Source: Bacteroidota bacterium
GTDB taxonomy: Bacteria > Bacteroidota > Bacteroidia > Bacteroidales > UBA1556
Length of the DNA stretch: 6,128 bases
Reading direction: 5' to 3'
NCBI GenBank assembly: GCA_003648395.1
Contig: QMPB01000303.1
Location: forward strand, 1-6,128
A program made the translations under genes and the position numbers. Positions 1 to 6,128 of the stretch are shown here, one piece after another; the stretch's first letter is position 1, and every line of letters begins with the position of its first letter. The notes below the pieces were generated by a model that saw only the letters and a list, made by a program, of their open reading frames with translations, searched no databases and was not told where the DNA came from.

Positions 1-3000
1 GCATTCTCACCACCGATATAAAAATTAGGTTGGTATTTGGTTAACATATCTCCAAAGCTAATATTCATACCTATAGCCATTGGCACAAGTCCAAGTACGG
101 TAGTTATTGCCGTTAATAGCACAGGGCGTAAACGCGTTTTACCGGCATCAACAACACATTGAATAGAATCTTCAATTGTTAAATTATCAGTTAAACTTAA
201 CCCTAAGTCAATACGCTTTCTGTTTTTAAGCAAGTCGATATAATCGATGAGTACAATGGCGTTATTTACAACAATCCCAGCAAGAGAAATAATACCAATA
301 CCGGTCATAATAATTACCATATCCATACCGAAAGTAGCAAGACCACCAAATACACCTATGGTACTAAAGAGTACGCTAATCATAATAATAAAAGGTTTGG
401 CAATAGAGTTAAATTGAGTTACTAATATTAAGAAAATAAGAGCAATGGCTATAGTTAGTGCCTGTATAAGGAACGATGTTGCTTCACTTTGATCTTTTTG
501 CTCGCCAGTAAACAAAATTTTATAACCTTCAGGAAGACTTGTTCCTTCAAGAAGAGTTTGAACTTGAGCGTTTACAATATTTGCATTAAAGCCCTCTAAA
601 ACATTAGAATATAGAGTTATAACTCGTTTCATATCTTTCCTATTAACAGAACCATAAGTGTTGCTATATGAAATGTCTGCAACAGCAGAAACAGGTATTT
701 CCATTAGTTTTCCTCTATTATTTCTAAATATCACTTTTTGGTTCATAAGAGAACTAATTTGATTTCTTTGACTTTTTGAATATCGAAGTCTGATAGGATA
801 TTTATCTTCCCCATCTTTATAATCTGATATTTCTTTTCCAAATAAAGAAGTACGAATACTTGAACCAATCTGAGCAGTAGAAAGTCCAAAACGTCTTGCT
901 TTTTCTCTATCAATATTAACAATTAATTCTGGTTTACCATCGTCTAAATCTTTTTTAAGGCCTTCAATACCAGGAATATTTGCATTTTCAATTATCGACA
1001 TTATTGAATCAGAATATCCTATAAGTTCTGCATAATTTTTACCGGAGATTTCTATATTAATAGGTTTACCAGTTGGAGGACCCATTTTATTCTTTTCGAT
1101 AGAAAGTAGTACGCCAGGATATTGTCCCACTAAAGAATCGGATAATTCCTTCATTATTTCAACGCTTGAACGGTGATTCTTTCTTTCATCATAGTCTATT
1201 AAAGTAACGGTAATAAGAGCTTTTTCAGGAGTATTACCAAAAGACTGTTCTCTTTCTCCAACAGCACCTTTACCAACAACAGTAAGAACTGATTTTAGAA
1301 TTGCAGAATCTTTTTCAAGTATTCTATTAATTTTTTTATCTATTTCATCAGCAAAAATATTGGTAGCATTAATATCAGTTCCTATTGGTTTTTTAATGGT
1401 AATATTTAGATATCTAGGTTCATTATCAGGGAAGAATAATAGATTACCACCAGCAACTTTGAAGAAGAAAACAGTGCCAATAAGAAGTAAAAAACCACCA
1501 CCAAGAAGATACCTTGGTTTATGACCAGATAAAGCCCAGTTCAAAACTTTTAAATAGTAAGCTTCTAACCATACTAGAAAATGAGTCTGAAAGTTTATGC
1601 TCATTTTGTAAAGAAAAAGATAATTAGCCAATGCTAAAATAGCCATTATTAAGGTGAAATTTGCTAACCATAAAACTCCACTAAAATACCCTAAAGCAAT
1701 TATTACCGCCATAATAATAAGCATTCTAATTACTTTTTTCTTCTCTGGAGCATGCTCTTCATTATTTTCTTTAACAGTAATAACAATAAAAGTAGGCACA
1801 ATTACAAGAGCAACAAAGAGGGACGAAGTAAGAACAATTATTAATGTAATAGGTAATAGACTCATAAAGCTACCAACCATTCCGGGCCAAAATATAAGAG
1901 GAATAAAAGCGGCTAATGTTGTTGCTGTGGAAGCAATAATAGGCCAAGCAATTTCACCAACAGCCTGACGAGTAGATTCAAAAACAGAATAACCTTGACC
2001 TAAAAACCTATAAACATTCTCAACTACTACAATTGCGTTATCTACTAACATACCAAGAGCTAAAACTAGCCCAAAAAGAATCATCATATTGATAGTGTAA
2101 CCCAATAGCCCGAGCACTACAAATGAAATCAGCATTGACATTGGTATTGCAAGTCCAACGAATAAAGCATTACGTAGACCAAGGAAGAAAAAGAGAATTA
2201 TAATTACGAATATCATTCCAAGAATAATACTATTTTCCAGATTATTAACTTGTTTTTTTACCTGCACAGACATATCGTTAGTTATTTCAATATGCATATT
2301 GTCAGGAATAAGACCAGATTTGCGAGAATAATCAAGTATTTCATTAATTTTGTCGGTGGCATCAATAAGATTTTCTCCACTTTTCTTTACTATGCTTAAT
2401 GAAATAACATTATTTCTATTCAATCGAGCATATGTTAATGGGTCAACATAACCATCTATTACTTTTCCTCCATCTAAAACATCTTTCAGATAAACAATAT
2501 TACCTTTTTCATATTTGATAATGATGTCATTCATTTCTTCAATAGAACTAAATTCTCCGTTAATTCTTACAGAACGACGAGTGTCGTCAGAGACAATATC
2601 GCCACCAGAAATTGACATGTTTTCAAATTTTACAGCATCTTCTATCTTTTTAAAACTAATGTTATTAGCCACCATTTTAGTCTTATCAACATTAATATTT
2701 ATTTGGCGATCGTTTAAACCTTTAATATTAACTTTTGATATTTCGCTTATGGCTTCTATTTCATCTTTCAGATCGTCTGAAATATTTCTAAACTCTTCAA
2801 TACTAAAATCACCAGAAAGATTAATGCTTAGAATCGGGAATTCTGAAGCGTCAAGTTCCAAAACAATTGGATCCATTTTTAGGTCATCAGGAAGCTCGCT
2901 TTTAGCTTTATCAACAGCATCTTTTACATCTTGAACCGCTTTTTTAATATCAAAATCACTCTTAAATTCAACAATAATATCACTATTATCTTGTGAAGAT

Positions 3001-3290
3001 GTAGAACTAAGCTCTTTCATTCCTTTAATGGTTTTCAACTCTTTCTCTAAAGGACGAGTAATGAGGTTTTCCATATCTACAGGAGGGTTTCCTGGATAAA
3101 CAGTTTTTACAAAAACCTTTGGGATTTTTATATCAGGGAAAGACTCCTTAGGCATTTGAATATAAGTTAATAGACCATATACAGCAAGCACTATAGTTAA
3201 AAGTATCACTGTATTTATGTTCTTTATGGAAGCAGTTGTCAATCCAAAATTCTTGATTATGCTGTCCTTTTTATTTTTGTTGTTTTCCAT
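1..3290 (-). CDS. RND efflux pump permease, HAE1/AcrB-like (3' end cut off by window edge)
   Basis: Inner-membrane engine of a tripartite efflux pump, which by family knowledge exports hydrophobic or amphiphilic compounds in exchange for protons. 1096 codons are visible without a stop; the frame was checked at several landmarks. The start ATG at 3288-3290 overlaps the adaptor stop and is followed by a short Lys/Asn-rich cytoplasmic tail. TM1 is about residues 27-45. The first porter/docking region follows, with KESFPDIKIP (48-57) and YPG (65-67). TM2-TM6 span about 354-503, with the TM4 motif VDNAIVVVENV (416-426). Two extra hydrophobic segments lie at 520-563, then TM7 at about 594-612. The second porter region includes GPPTGKP (737-743). 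TM8 is about 940-958, TM9-TM10 about 966-1015 with VNNAIVLIDYI (1008-1018), and TM11 about 1056-1075. TM12 and the C-terminus lie outside, probably some 50-80 residues. AcrB residues D408 and K940 are both Asn here. The heavy-metal (CusA) group is less likely because I see no Met-rich metal-binding pattern. Family assignment is secure; the substrate is unknown. Confidence 0.96.
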   Translation of the reverse strand, partial: MENNKNKKDSIIKNFGLTTASIKNINTVILLTIVLAVYGLLTYIQMPKESFPDIKIPKVFVKTVYPGNPPVDMENLITRPLEKELKTIKGMKELSSTSSQDNSDIIVEFKSDFDIKKAVQDVKDAVDKAKSELPDDLKMDPIVLELDASEFPILSINLSGDFSIEEFRNISDDLKDEIEAISEISKVNIKGLNDRQININVDKTKMVANNISFKKIEDAVKFENMSISGGDIVSDDTRRSVRINGEFSSIEEMNDIIIKYEKGNIVYLKDVLDGGKVIDGYVDPLTYARLNRNNVISLSIVKKSGENLIDATDKINEILDYSRKSGLIPDNMHIEITNDMSVQVKKQVNNLENSIILGMIFVIIILFFFLGLRNALFVGLAIPMSMLISFVVLGLLGYTINMMILFGLVLALGMLVDNAIVVVENVYRFLGQGYSVFESTRQAVGEIAWPIIASTATTLAAFIPLIFWPGMVGSFMSLLPITLIIVLTSSLFVALVIVPTFIVITVKENNEEHAPEKKKVIRMLIIMAVIIALGYFSGVLWLANFTLIMAILALANYLFLYKMSINFQTHFLVWLEAYYLKVLNWALSGHKPRYLLGGGFLLLIGTVFFFKVAGGNLLFFPDNEPRYLNITIKKPIGTDINATNIFADEIDKKINRILEKDSAILKSVLTVVGKGAVGEREQSFGNTPEKALITVTLIDYDERKNHRSSVEIMKELSDSLVGQYPGVLLSIEKNKMGPPTGKPINIEISGKNYAELIGYSDSIMSIIENANIPGIEGLKKDLDDGKPELIVNIDREKARRFGLSTAQIGSSIRTSLFGKEISDYKDGEDKYPIRLRYSKSQRNQISSLMNQKVIFRNNRGKLMEIPVSAVADISYSNTYGSVNRKDMKRVITLYSNVLEGFNANIVNAQVQTLLEGTSLPEGYKILFTGEQKDQSEATSFLIQALTIAIALIFLILVTQFNSIAKPFIIMISVLFSTIGVFGGLATFGMDMVIIMTGIGIISLAGIVVNNAIVLIDYIDLLKNRKRIDLGLSLTDNLTIEDSIQCVVDAGKTRLRPVLLTAITTVLGLVPMAIGMNISFGDMLTKYQPNFYIGGEN

Positions 3291-3292
3291 TA
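3288..3292 (-). other. TAATG stop/start overlap between adaptor and pump genes
   Basis: The adaptor stop TAA (3290-3292) and the pump ATG (3288-3290) share one A. This arrangement usually marks termination-reinitiation coupling, which would keep adaptor and pump synthesis in proportion. The reading frame directly after this ATG leads into TM1 of the pump, and no other upstream start is needed. Confidence 0.88.
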
Positions 3293-4423
3293 TTTTATAT
3301 GAATTTTACTACCGTTTTTAACTAAATTATATCCATCAACTATAAGTTTATTGTTAATGCTTAGTCCTTCTGTTATCATAGTTTTATTACCATAACTATT
3401 ACTAACTTTAACATATTGTTTCTTAGAAATAAGTTTCCCATTAGATTTATCAACCACATATACATAATTATTTCCTTTGGCATCATTTTTAACCACTATT
3501 GCTGGAATAACAATTGTTGAATCTACACTTTCATCTGACAATGATAGAGTAGCAATTATGTTTGGTTTAAGTTTATAGTCATTATTATTAATATTTATTT
3601 GGATTTTTATAGTGCGATTGTTTGGATTTATCACAGCGCCAATAACGCTAATGGGTTTACGCATTTTCAAATCAGGAAAAGTAGGAAAACTAATATCAAC
3701 AGAATCACCAATATGTAGATAAGGAATGTATCTTTCAGAAATATTAGCTGTTACCTTAAGGTCTTTAAGATTTACCAAGAAAAACATTTGTCTTCCAGGA
3801 GAGCCAAATTCTCCAGTTTTCTGAAAAACAGTTTCTACATAAGCATCAAAAGGAGCAGTAATTGTAGCTTTTTCCATTTGAGAGTTTAGAGTCCTAAGTT
3901 TACTTTCTAAACTTTCTTTTCTGTTTTTAGCTTGTAAATATTGAATCTCAGAACCAATGTTTTTATCCCAAAGTTCTTTTTGTTTTTGATACATAGTTTT
4001 AGCTAATTCTAATTGAGTATTAATCTCATCAATAGAGTTTCTAATTATTTCTGTATCAATAATAGCAAGTGTCTGACCTTTGGTTACGTATTCACCCTCT
4101 GAAACGTCTACTCTTTTAATAAGACCATTAATTTCAGGGCTAATATTTGCCTGTAAATGAGTTTCTACATTACCAGTAATATCAAGATAATGAACAAATT
4201 TCTCAGTTTCAATTTTCTTAACTCCTACTAGAATACTTCCTTCGGATATGGTAACATTGGAATCTGCAAGAATTTTTTCTAGTTTTCTAATTTTATTCTC
4301 TAAATTAACAATCTCCATTCTATGGTCATTGATTTGTTGTTTTACAGAGCTTAAATCGTTACTGTTGTTTTTACAAGAGCTTAAGCTTGCTATTACTAAA
4401 AAAAGTATTAATATATTTTTCAT
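3290..4423 (-). CDS. RND efflux periplasmic adaptor (membrane-fusion) lipoprotein, HlyD/AcrA family
   Basis: Links the RND pump to the outer-membrane channel. The 377 residues match the usual adaptor length. The N-terminus is a lipoprotein signal, with a hydrophobic stretch at 4-14 and lipobox LSSC, so Cys17 should be lipidated. The next residues (KNNSND) do not look like the acidic surface-export signal of Bacteroidota, so periplasmic retention is inferred. A heptad coil at 27-52 comes before the body. The order then is: first half of the lipoyl/barrel-sandwich domain (about 86-123, with SPEINGLI and the turn VSEGEYVTKGQ), alpha-hairpin (124-186, including GSEIQYLQAK), second lipoyl half (187-219, starting ITAPFDAYV), beta-barrel (about 221-297, with NPNNRTIKI and LKPNIIATL), and membrane-proximal domain (about 300-377, with VIPAIVV and NYVYVVD). 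The hairpin is short, as in TolC-docking RND adaptors. It lies 7 bases after the channel gene and shares the bases TAATG with the pump start. Nothing looks truncated. Confidence 0.96.
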   Translation of the reverse strand: MKNILILFLVIASLSSCKNNSNDLSSVKQQINDHRMEIVNLENKIRKLEKILADSNVTISEGSILVGVKKIETEKFVHYLDITGNVETHLQANISPEINGLIKRVDVSEGEYVTKGQTLAIIDTEIIRNSIDEINTQLELAKTMYQKQKELWDKNIGSEIQYLQAKNRKESLESKLRTLNSQMEKATITAPFDAYVETVFQKTGEFGSPGRQMFFLVNLKDLKVTANISERYIPYLHIGDSVDISFPTFPDLKMRKPISVIGAVINPNNRTIKIQININNNDYKLKPNIIATLSLSDESVDSTIVIPAIVVKNDAKGNNYVYVVDKSNGKLISKKQYVKVSNSYGNKTMITEGLSINNKLIVDGYNLVKNGSKIHIK

Positions 4424-4430
4424 TTTATAT
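4424..4430 (-). other. Seven-base channel/adaptor gap with AT-only start region
   Basis: Only 7 bases (ATATAAA) separate the channel stop from the adaptor ATG. The start region contains only A and T and has no Shine-Dalgarno motif. The ATATAAAAT string around this start recurs just upstream of the pump start near 3292-3300, which suggests a shared AT-rich initiation context or simply base composition. There is no room for a terminator or internal promoter between the genes, although a promoter inside the channel gene cannot be excluded. Confidence 0.7.
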
Positions 4431-5786
4431 TTATTTAATATTGTTTCCTAAAATTTTATCTAATTCAGCTTTAGCACTTAATACTTTTGCCATTGCTGAA
4501 TAAAACGATGATTGACTATTGAAATATTGTAAGTTTAATTGAGTAAGTTCATTACTAGAAATTGAACCATTGGTGAATTTAGTAAGTGCTGTTTTATATA
4601 TTTTTTCTGCTAATTCTTTATTTTTCACCTCTTTAAGGTATGTTTCGTAGGCGTCAACTAGCTTCGCTTTATTACTACCCATTTGAAATTCAAGGTTTTG
4701 CTCTAATATATATTCTTGATTATTCATTTTAGCTAACTCCAATTGTGCTTGCTGTACTTTTACATATCTCGATCCACTATTGAAAATATTCCATTTTAAA
4801 CCAGCCCCAACAATATTAGAGTTGTAATAAGTCTGAGACCCATTAAAATAGTCGTCAAAATTATTTGTCTGGCCACTTGTAGAGTGCGAATAGAAAGCAG
4901 AAATAGTTGGTAAAAAAGTTGATTTTTCTCTCTTAAGACTTAATTCTGATATTTCCTTTTGAGTTTGAAGTAGTTGATAGTCAATGTTTTTATTAATATC
5001 AAAACCTTGCTTCATAACAGGCTTTAGACTTGCATTATTAAATATATACTCAAGACTATCGGTTAGAACGATGGAGTCACTAACTTTTATACCAATTTGA
5101 AATTTAAGAATATTCTCAGCAATAGTAATTTGTCTATCAATAGAAGAAAGCGAATTTTTAACAGTAATTAAGTTCAATTCTATTTGGTTTACATCGGTTT
5201 CTTCTGCCATTCCCACCTGATAGATCTTCTGAATTTCATCAAAGGTTTTTTGAATATCTTCAAGTGTTTTTATTATTACATTTTTGTTTTCTTTTACAAA
5301 AAGTACAGTATAATATGATTTAGTAACAAGTTCAATTACATCATTTTCGGACTTGAGAGCAGCTTTTTGAGAAAGTTCTTGATAGGTTTTAGAAGCCTGT
5401 AAACCAACTATATATTCACCACTGAAAATAAGTTGTGAAGCCGTAAAACCAAAAGAAGCACTATGCTGTTGACCAAATTTCATAGGGGCATAGTCATCAG
5501 GGCCAGCGGTAGGATCAAATATTTTGGCTGGCATCAAAGTAACGGGAATATCAACCATGTTTTGGTATTTTAATTCTGTTGAGACTTGAGGTAATCCAAT
5601 AGCTGTTGTTTCCCATACTTGTTTTTTCGCTATTACAACATCGTGTTGTGCATTAAGAATATTTCTATTTTCAACAAGAGCTAAATCAATTGCTTTTTGC
5701 AAATCAAAAGTGTAAACCTTTTGTGCATTTGCAGCCAACTCTATTGAAAAAAGAAATAATATTATAAATATTATATTTTTATTCAT
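4431..5786 (-). CDS. TolC-like outer-membrane efflux protein (OEP family)
   Basis: Outer-membrane channel of the tripartite pump; by family knowledge a trimer forming a beta-barrel pore and a long periplasmic alpha-tunnel. The 451 residues are a typical full length. A Sec signal peptide is clear: Lys4, hydrophobic stretch 5-15, and a probable cut after ANA at 19-21, leaving Gln22. No lipobox Cys is present, unlike the OprM group. The two OEP halves are visible. The first starts at YTFDLQKAIDLAL (25-37), has the LPQV element (65-68), membrane-strand material around 70-128, and a helix pair with YQVGMAEETDVNQIEL (189-204). The second has FLPTISAFYS (291-300), GLKWNIFNSGSR (329-340), and a matching turn FTNGSISSNELTQL (404-417). 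The start ATG at 5784-5786 lies inside the last codons of the regulator gene; it is chosen because the signal peptide begins right there. The gene is followed after 7 bases by its adaptor partner, which supports a role in efflux rather than type I secretion. Confidence 0.96.
   Translation of the reverse strand: MNKNIIFIILFLFSIELAANAQKVYTFDLQKAIDLALVENRNILNAQHDVVIAKKQVWETTAIGLPQVSTELKYQNMVDIPVTLMPAKIFDPTAGPDDYAPMKFGQQHSASFGFTASQLIFSGEYIVGLQASKTYQELSQKAALKSENDVIELVTKSYYTVLFVKENKNVIIKTLEDIQKTFDEIQKIYQVGMAEETDVNQIELNLITVKNSLSSIDRQITIAENILKFQIGIKVSDSIVLTDSLEYIFNNASLKPVMKQGFDINKNIDYQLLQTQKEISELSLKREKSTFLPTISAFYSHSTSGQTNNFDDYFNGSQTYYNSNIVGAGLKWNIFNSGSRYVKVQQAQLELAKMNNQEYILEQNLEFQMGSNKAKLVDAYETYLKEVKNKELAEKIYKTALTKFTNGSISSNELTQLNLQYFNSQSSFYSAMAKVLSAKAELDKILGNNIK
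5779..5786 (-). other. Regulator/channel gene overlap (8 bases)
   Basis: The regulator stop TAA occupies 5779-5781, while the channel gene ATG is at 5784-5786 in another frame. No GGAGG-like ribosome binding site precedes the ATG; the upstream bases read CGCCTAAATTTATTAAACC. Translational coupling through the overlap is inferred, and SD-poor starts are usual in Bacteroidota. Confidence 0.85.
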
Positions 5787-6128
5787 GGTTTAATAAATTT
5801 AGGCGTTTATATTCATTTATTCCTTTTTGTGTTGCTATTGCATGAAAATGATAGTTGAACATTTCATCAATAATGTCAACTAATGTATAATTGTATTTTT
5901 GTAAAATATCATTATCTTTTAAGCTTTCTATTCTTAGAATGTGAAGTACAACAATTTTTTTAATGTCTAAATCAGACCTAAAAAAACCCTGCTCTATTCC
6001 GTCTTCCATATCTTTAGTCATTCTGATCATAACTAATTTTCTATGGCTATCTTTCATTGATTTAAATAGCTGAGGATAGTATTTTTGTAAATCATATTCA
6101 AACGAATGATTGTTCTCTTTAATTATAC
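5779..6128 (-). CDS. TetR-family repressor, C-terminal ligand-binding part (5' end cut off by window edge)
   Basis: 115 residues and a TAA stop are visible. The frame stays open to the window edge, so the Met at 6055-6057 is internal and not the start. The visible part is all alpha-helical in character. It begins with a HSFEYDLQKYYPQLFK stretch, which in Bacteroidota TetR proteins is the helix after the DNA-binding region, followed by KDMEDGIEQGFFRSDLDIKKI. The 'G..EGFFR.D.D' pattern is a recurrent feature of the helix 7-8 region of TetR C-terminal domains. The DNA-binding helix-turn-helix would lie about 80-90 residues upstream and is outside the window, so the family call rests on the C-terminal pattern and context. 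The last codons overlap the start of the channel gene by 8 bases, so the repressor is co-transcribed with the pump it probably controls. The ligand is unknown. It could be another helical regulator, but a TetR gene leading an RND operon is common in this phylum. Confidence 0.85.
   Translation of the reverse strand, partial: IIKENNHSFEYDLQKYYPQLFKSMKDSHRKLVMIRMTKDMEDGIEQGFFRSDLDIKKIVVLHILRIESLKDNDILQKYNYTLVDIIDEMFNYHFHAIATQKGINEYKRLNLLNHE

Larger units (their letters stand above)
1..6128 (-). other. Single TetR-channel-adaptor-RND efflux operon
   Basis: All four genes point the same way with spacings of -8, +7 and -1 bases, and together they supply every part of a tripartite pump plus a regulator. 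No promoter, operator or terminator is visible in the window; the promoter should lie upstream of the regulator beyond the right edge, and the terminator beyond the left edge after the pump gene. The operon structure is inferred from spacing. Confidence 0.9.

Noticed and set aside
1654..1968. Plus-strand open frame of 104 codons with a hydrophobic N-terminus
   Set aside because: It lies wholly antisense to the TM5-TM6 and linker part of the pump. The pump frame is well conserved through here, and hydrophobic antisense translations are expected opposite membrane helices. No gene-like context supports it.
2515..2934. Plus-strand open frame of 139 codons, Ser/Leu/Ile-rich
   Set aside because: It is antisense to the first porter region of the pump. 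The skewed composition (many Ser, Leu and Ile) is typical of the reverse of acidic, Lys-rich coding DNA, and I recognise no domain.
1..3290. Possible frameshift or degradation of the pump gene
   Set aside because: Translation stays in one frame from the ATG to the left edge, with family motifs in the expected order, so the gene is intact within the window and only cut off by its edge.
1..3290. Heavy-metal (CusA/CzcA-type) RND pump
   Set aside because: No methionine-rich metal relay or His-rich adaptor or channel segment is visible. The TM and porter motifs look like the HAE1 group typical of Bacteroidota drug-type pumps.
4248..4451. Plus-strand open frame of 67 codons crossing the adaptor/channel boundary
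   Set aside because: It is antisense to the adaptor signal peptide and coil, and its hydrophobic content comes from the reverse of these segments.
5779..6057. A complete small 92-residue protein starting at the Met at 6055-6057
   Set aside because: The same frame continues without a stop to the window edge, and the upstream residues (FEYDLQKYYPQLFK) fit a TetR C-terminal domain, so this Met is internal.

Overview
The window is an AT-rich stretch (GC roughly one third by eye) read entirely from the minus strand. It carries one tightly packed operon for a tripartite RND efflux pump. Transcription runs from high to low coordinates: a TetR-type repressor (5' part cut off by the right edge), a TolC-like outer-membrane channel protein, a lipoprotein membrane-fusion (periplasmic adaptor) protein, and a large RND inner-membrane pump (3' part cut off by the left edge). 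No RNA gene, mobile element, CRISPR array or long repeat is visible, and there is no intergenic space longer than 7 bases.

The host is most likely a member of the Bacteroidota. The gene order, the style of the four proteins (a C-terminal TetR segment of the 'FEYDLQKYYP' type, a lipoprotein adaptor with 'GSEIQYLQAK', an RND pump with 'YPGNPP' and 'GPPTGKP') and the lack of purine-rich Shine-Dalgarno sequences before the starts all match what I know of that phylum. I cannot place it to genus; marine or anaerobic Bacteroidales-like and Flavobacteria-like lineages both fit.

Layout: 5779-6128 holds the regulator's ligand-binding domain, 4431-5786 the outer-membrane channel, 3290-4423 the adaptor and 1-3290 the pump. 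The regulator and channel genes overlap by 8 bases, the channel and adaptor genes are 7 bases apart, and the adaptor stop and pump start overlap as TAATG. This points to one co-transcribed, probably translationally coupled unit, with the repressor as its first visible gene. The promoter and operator must lie beyond the right edge.

How it works (family knowledge applied to these sequences): the pump takes substrates from the periplasm or inner membrane using proton-motive force, the lipid-anchored adaptor seals the pump to the channel, and the channel opens to the outside. The repressor probably senses a small ligand and controls its own operon. The substrate cannot be read from the sequence.

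I did not find a previously undescribed system. The points most worth a second look are within the pump (non-canonical proton-relay residues and an extra two-helix insertion after TM6) and the adaptor (a regular heptad coil directly after the lipid anchor). All three may be normal for the Bacteroidota branch of the family.
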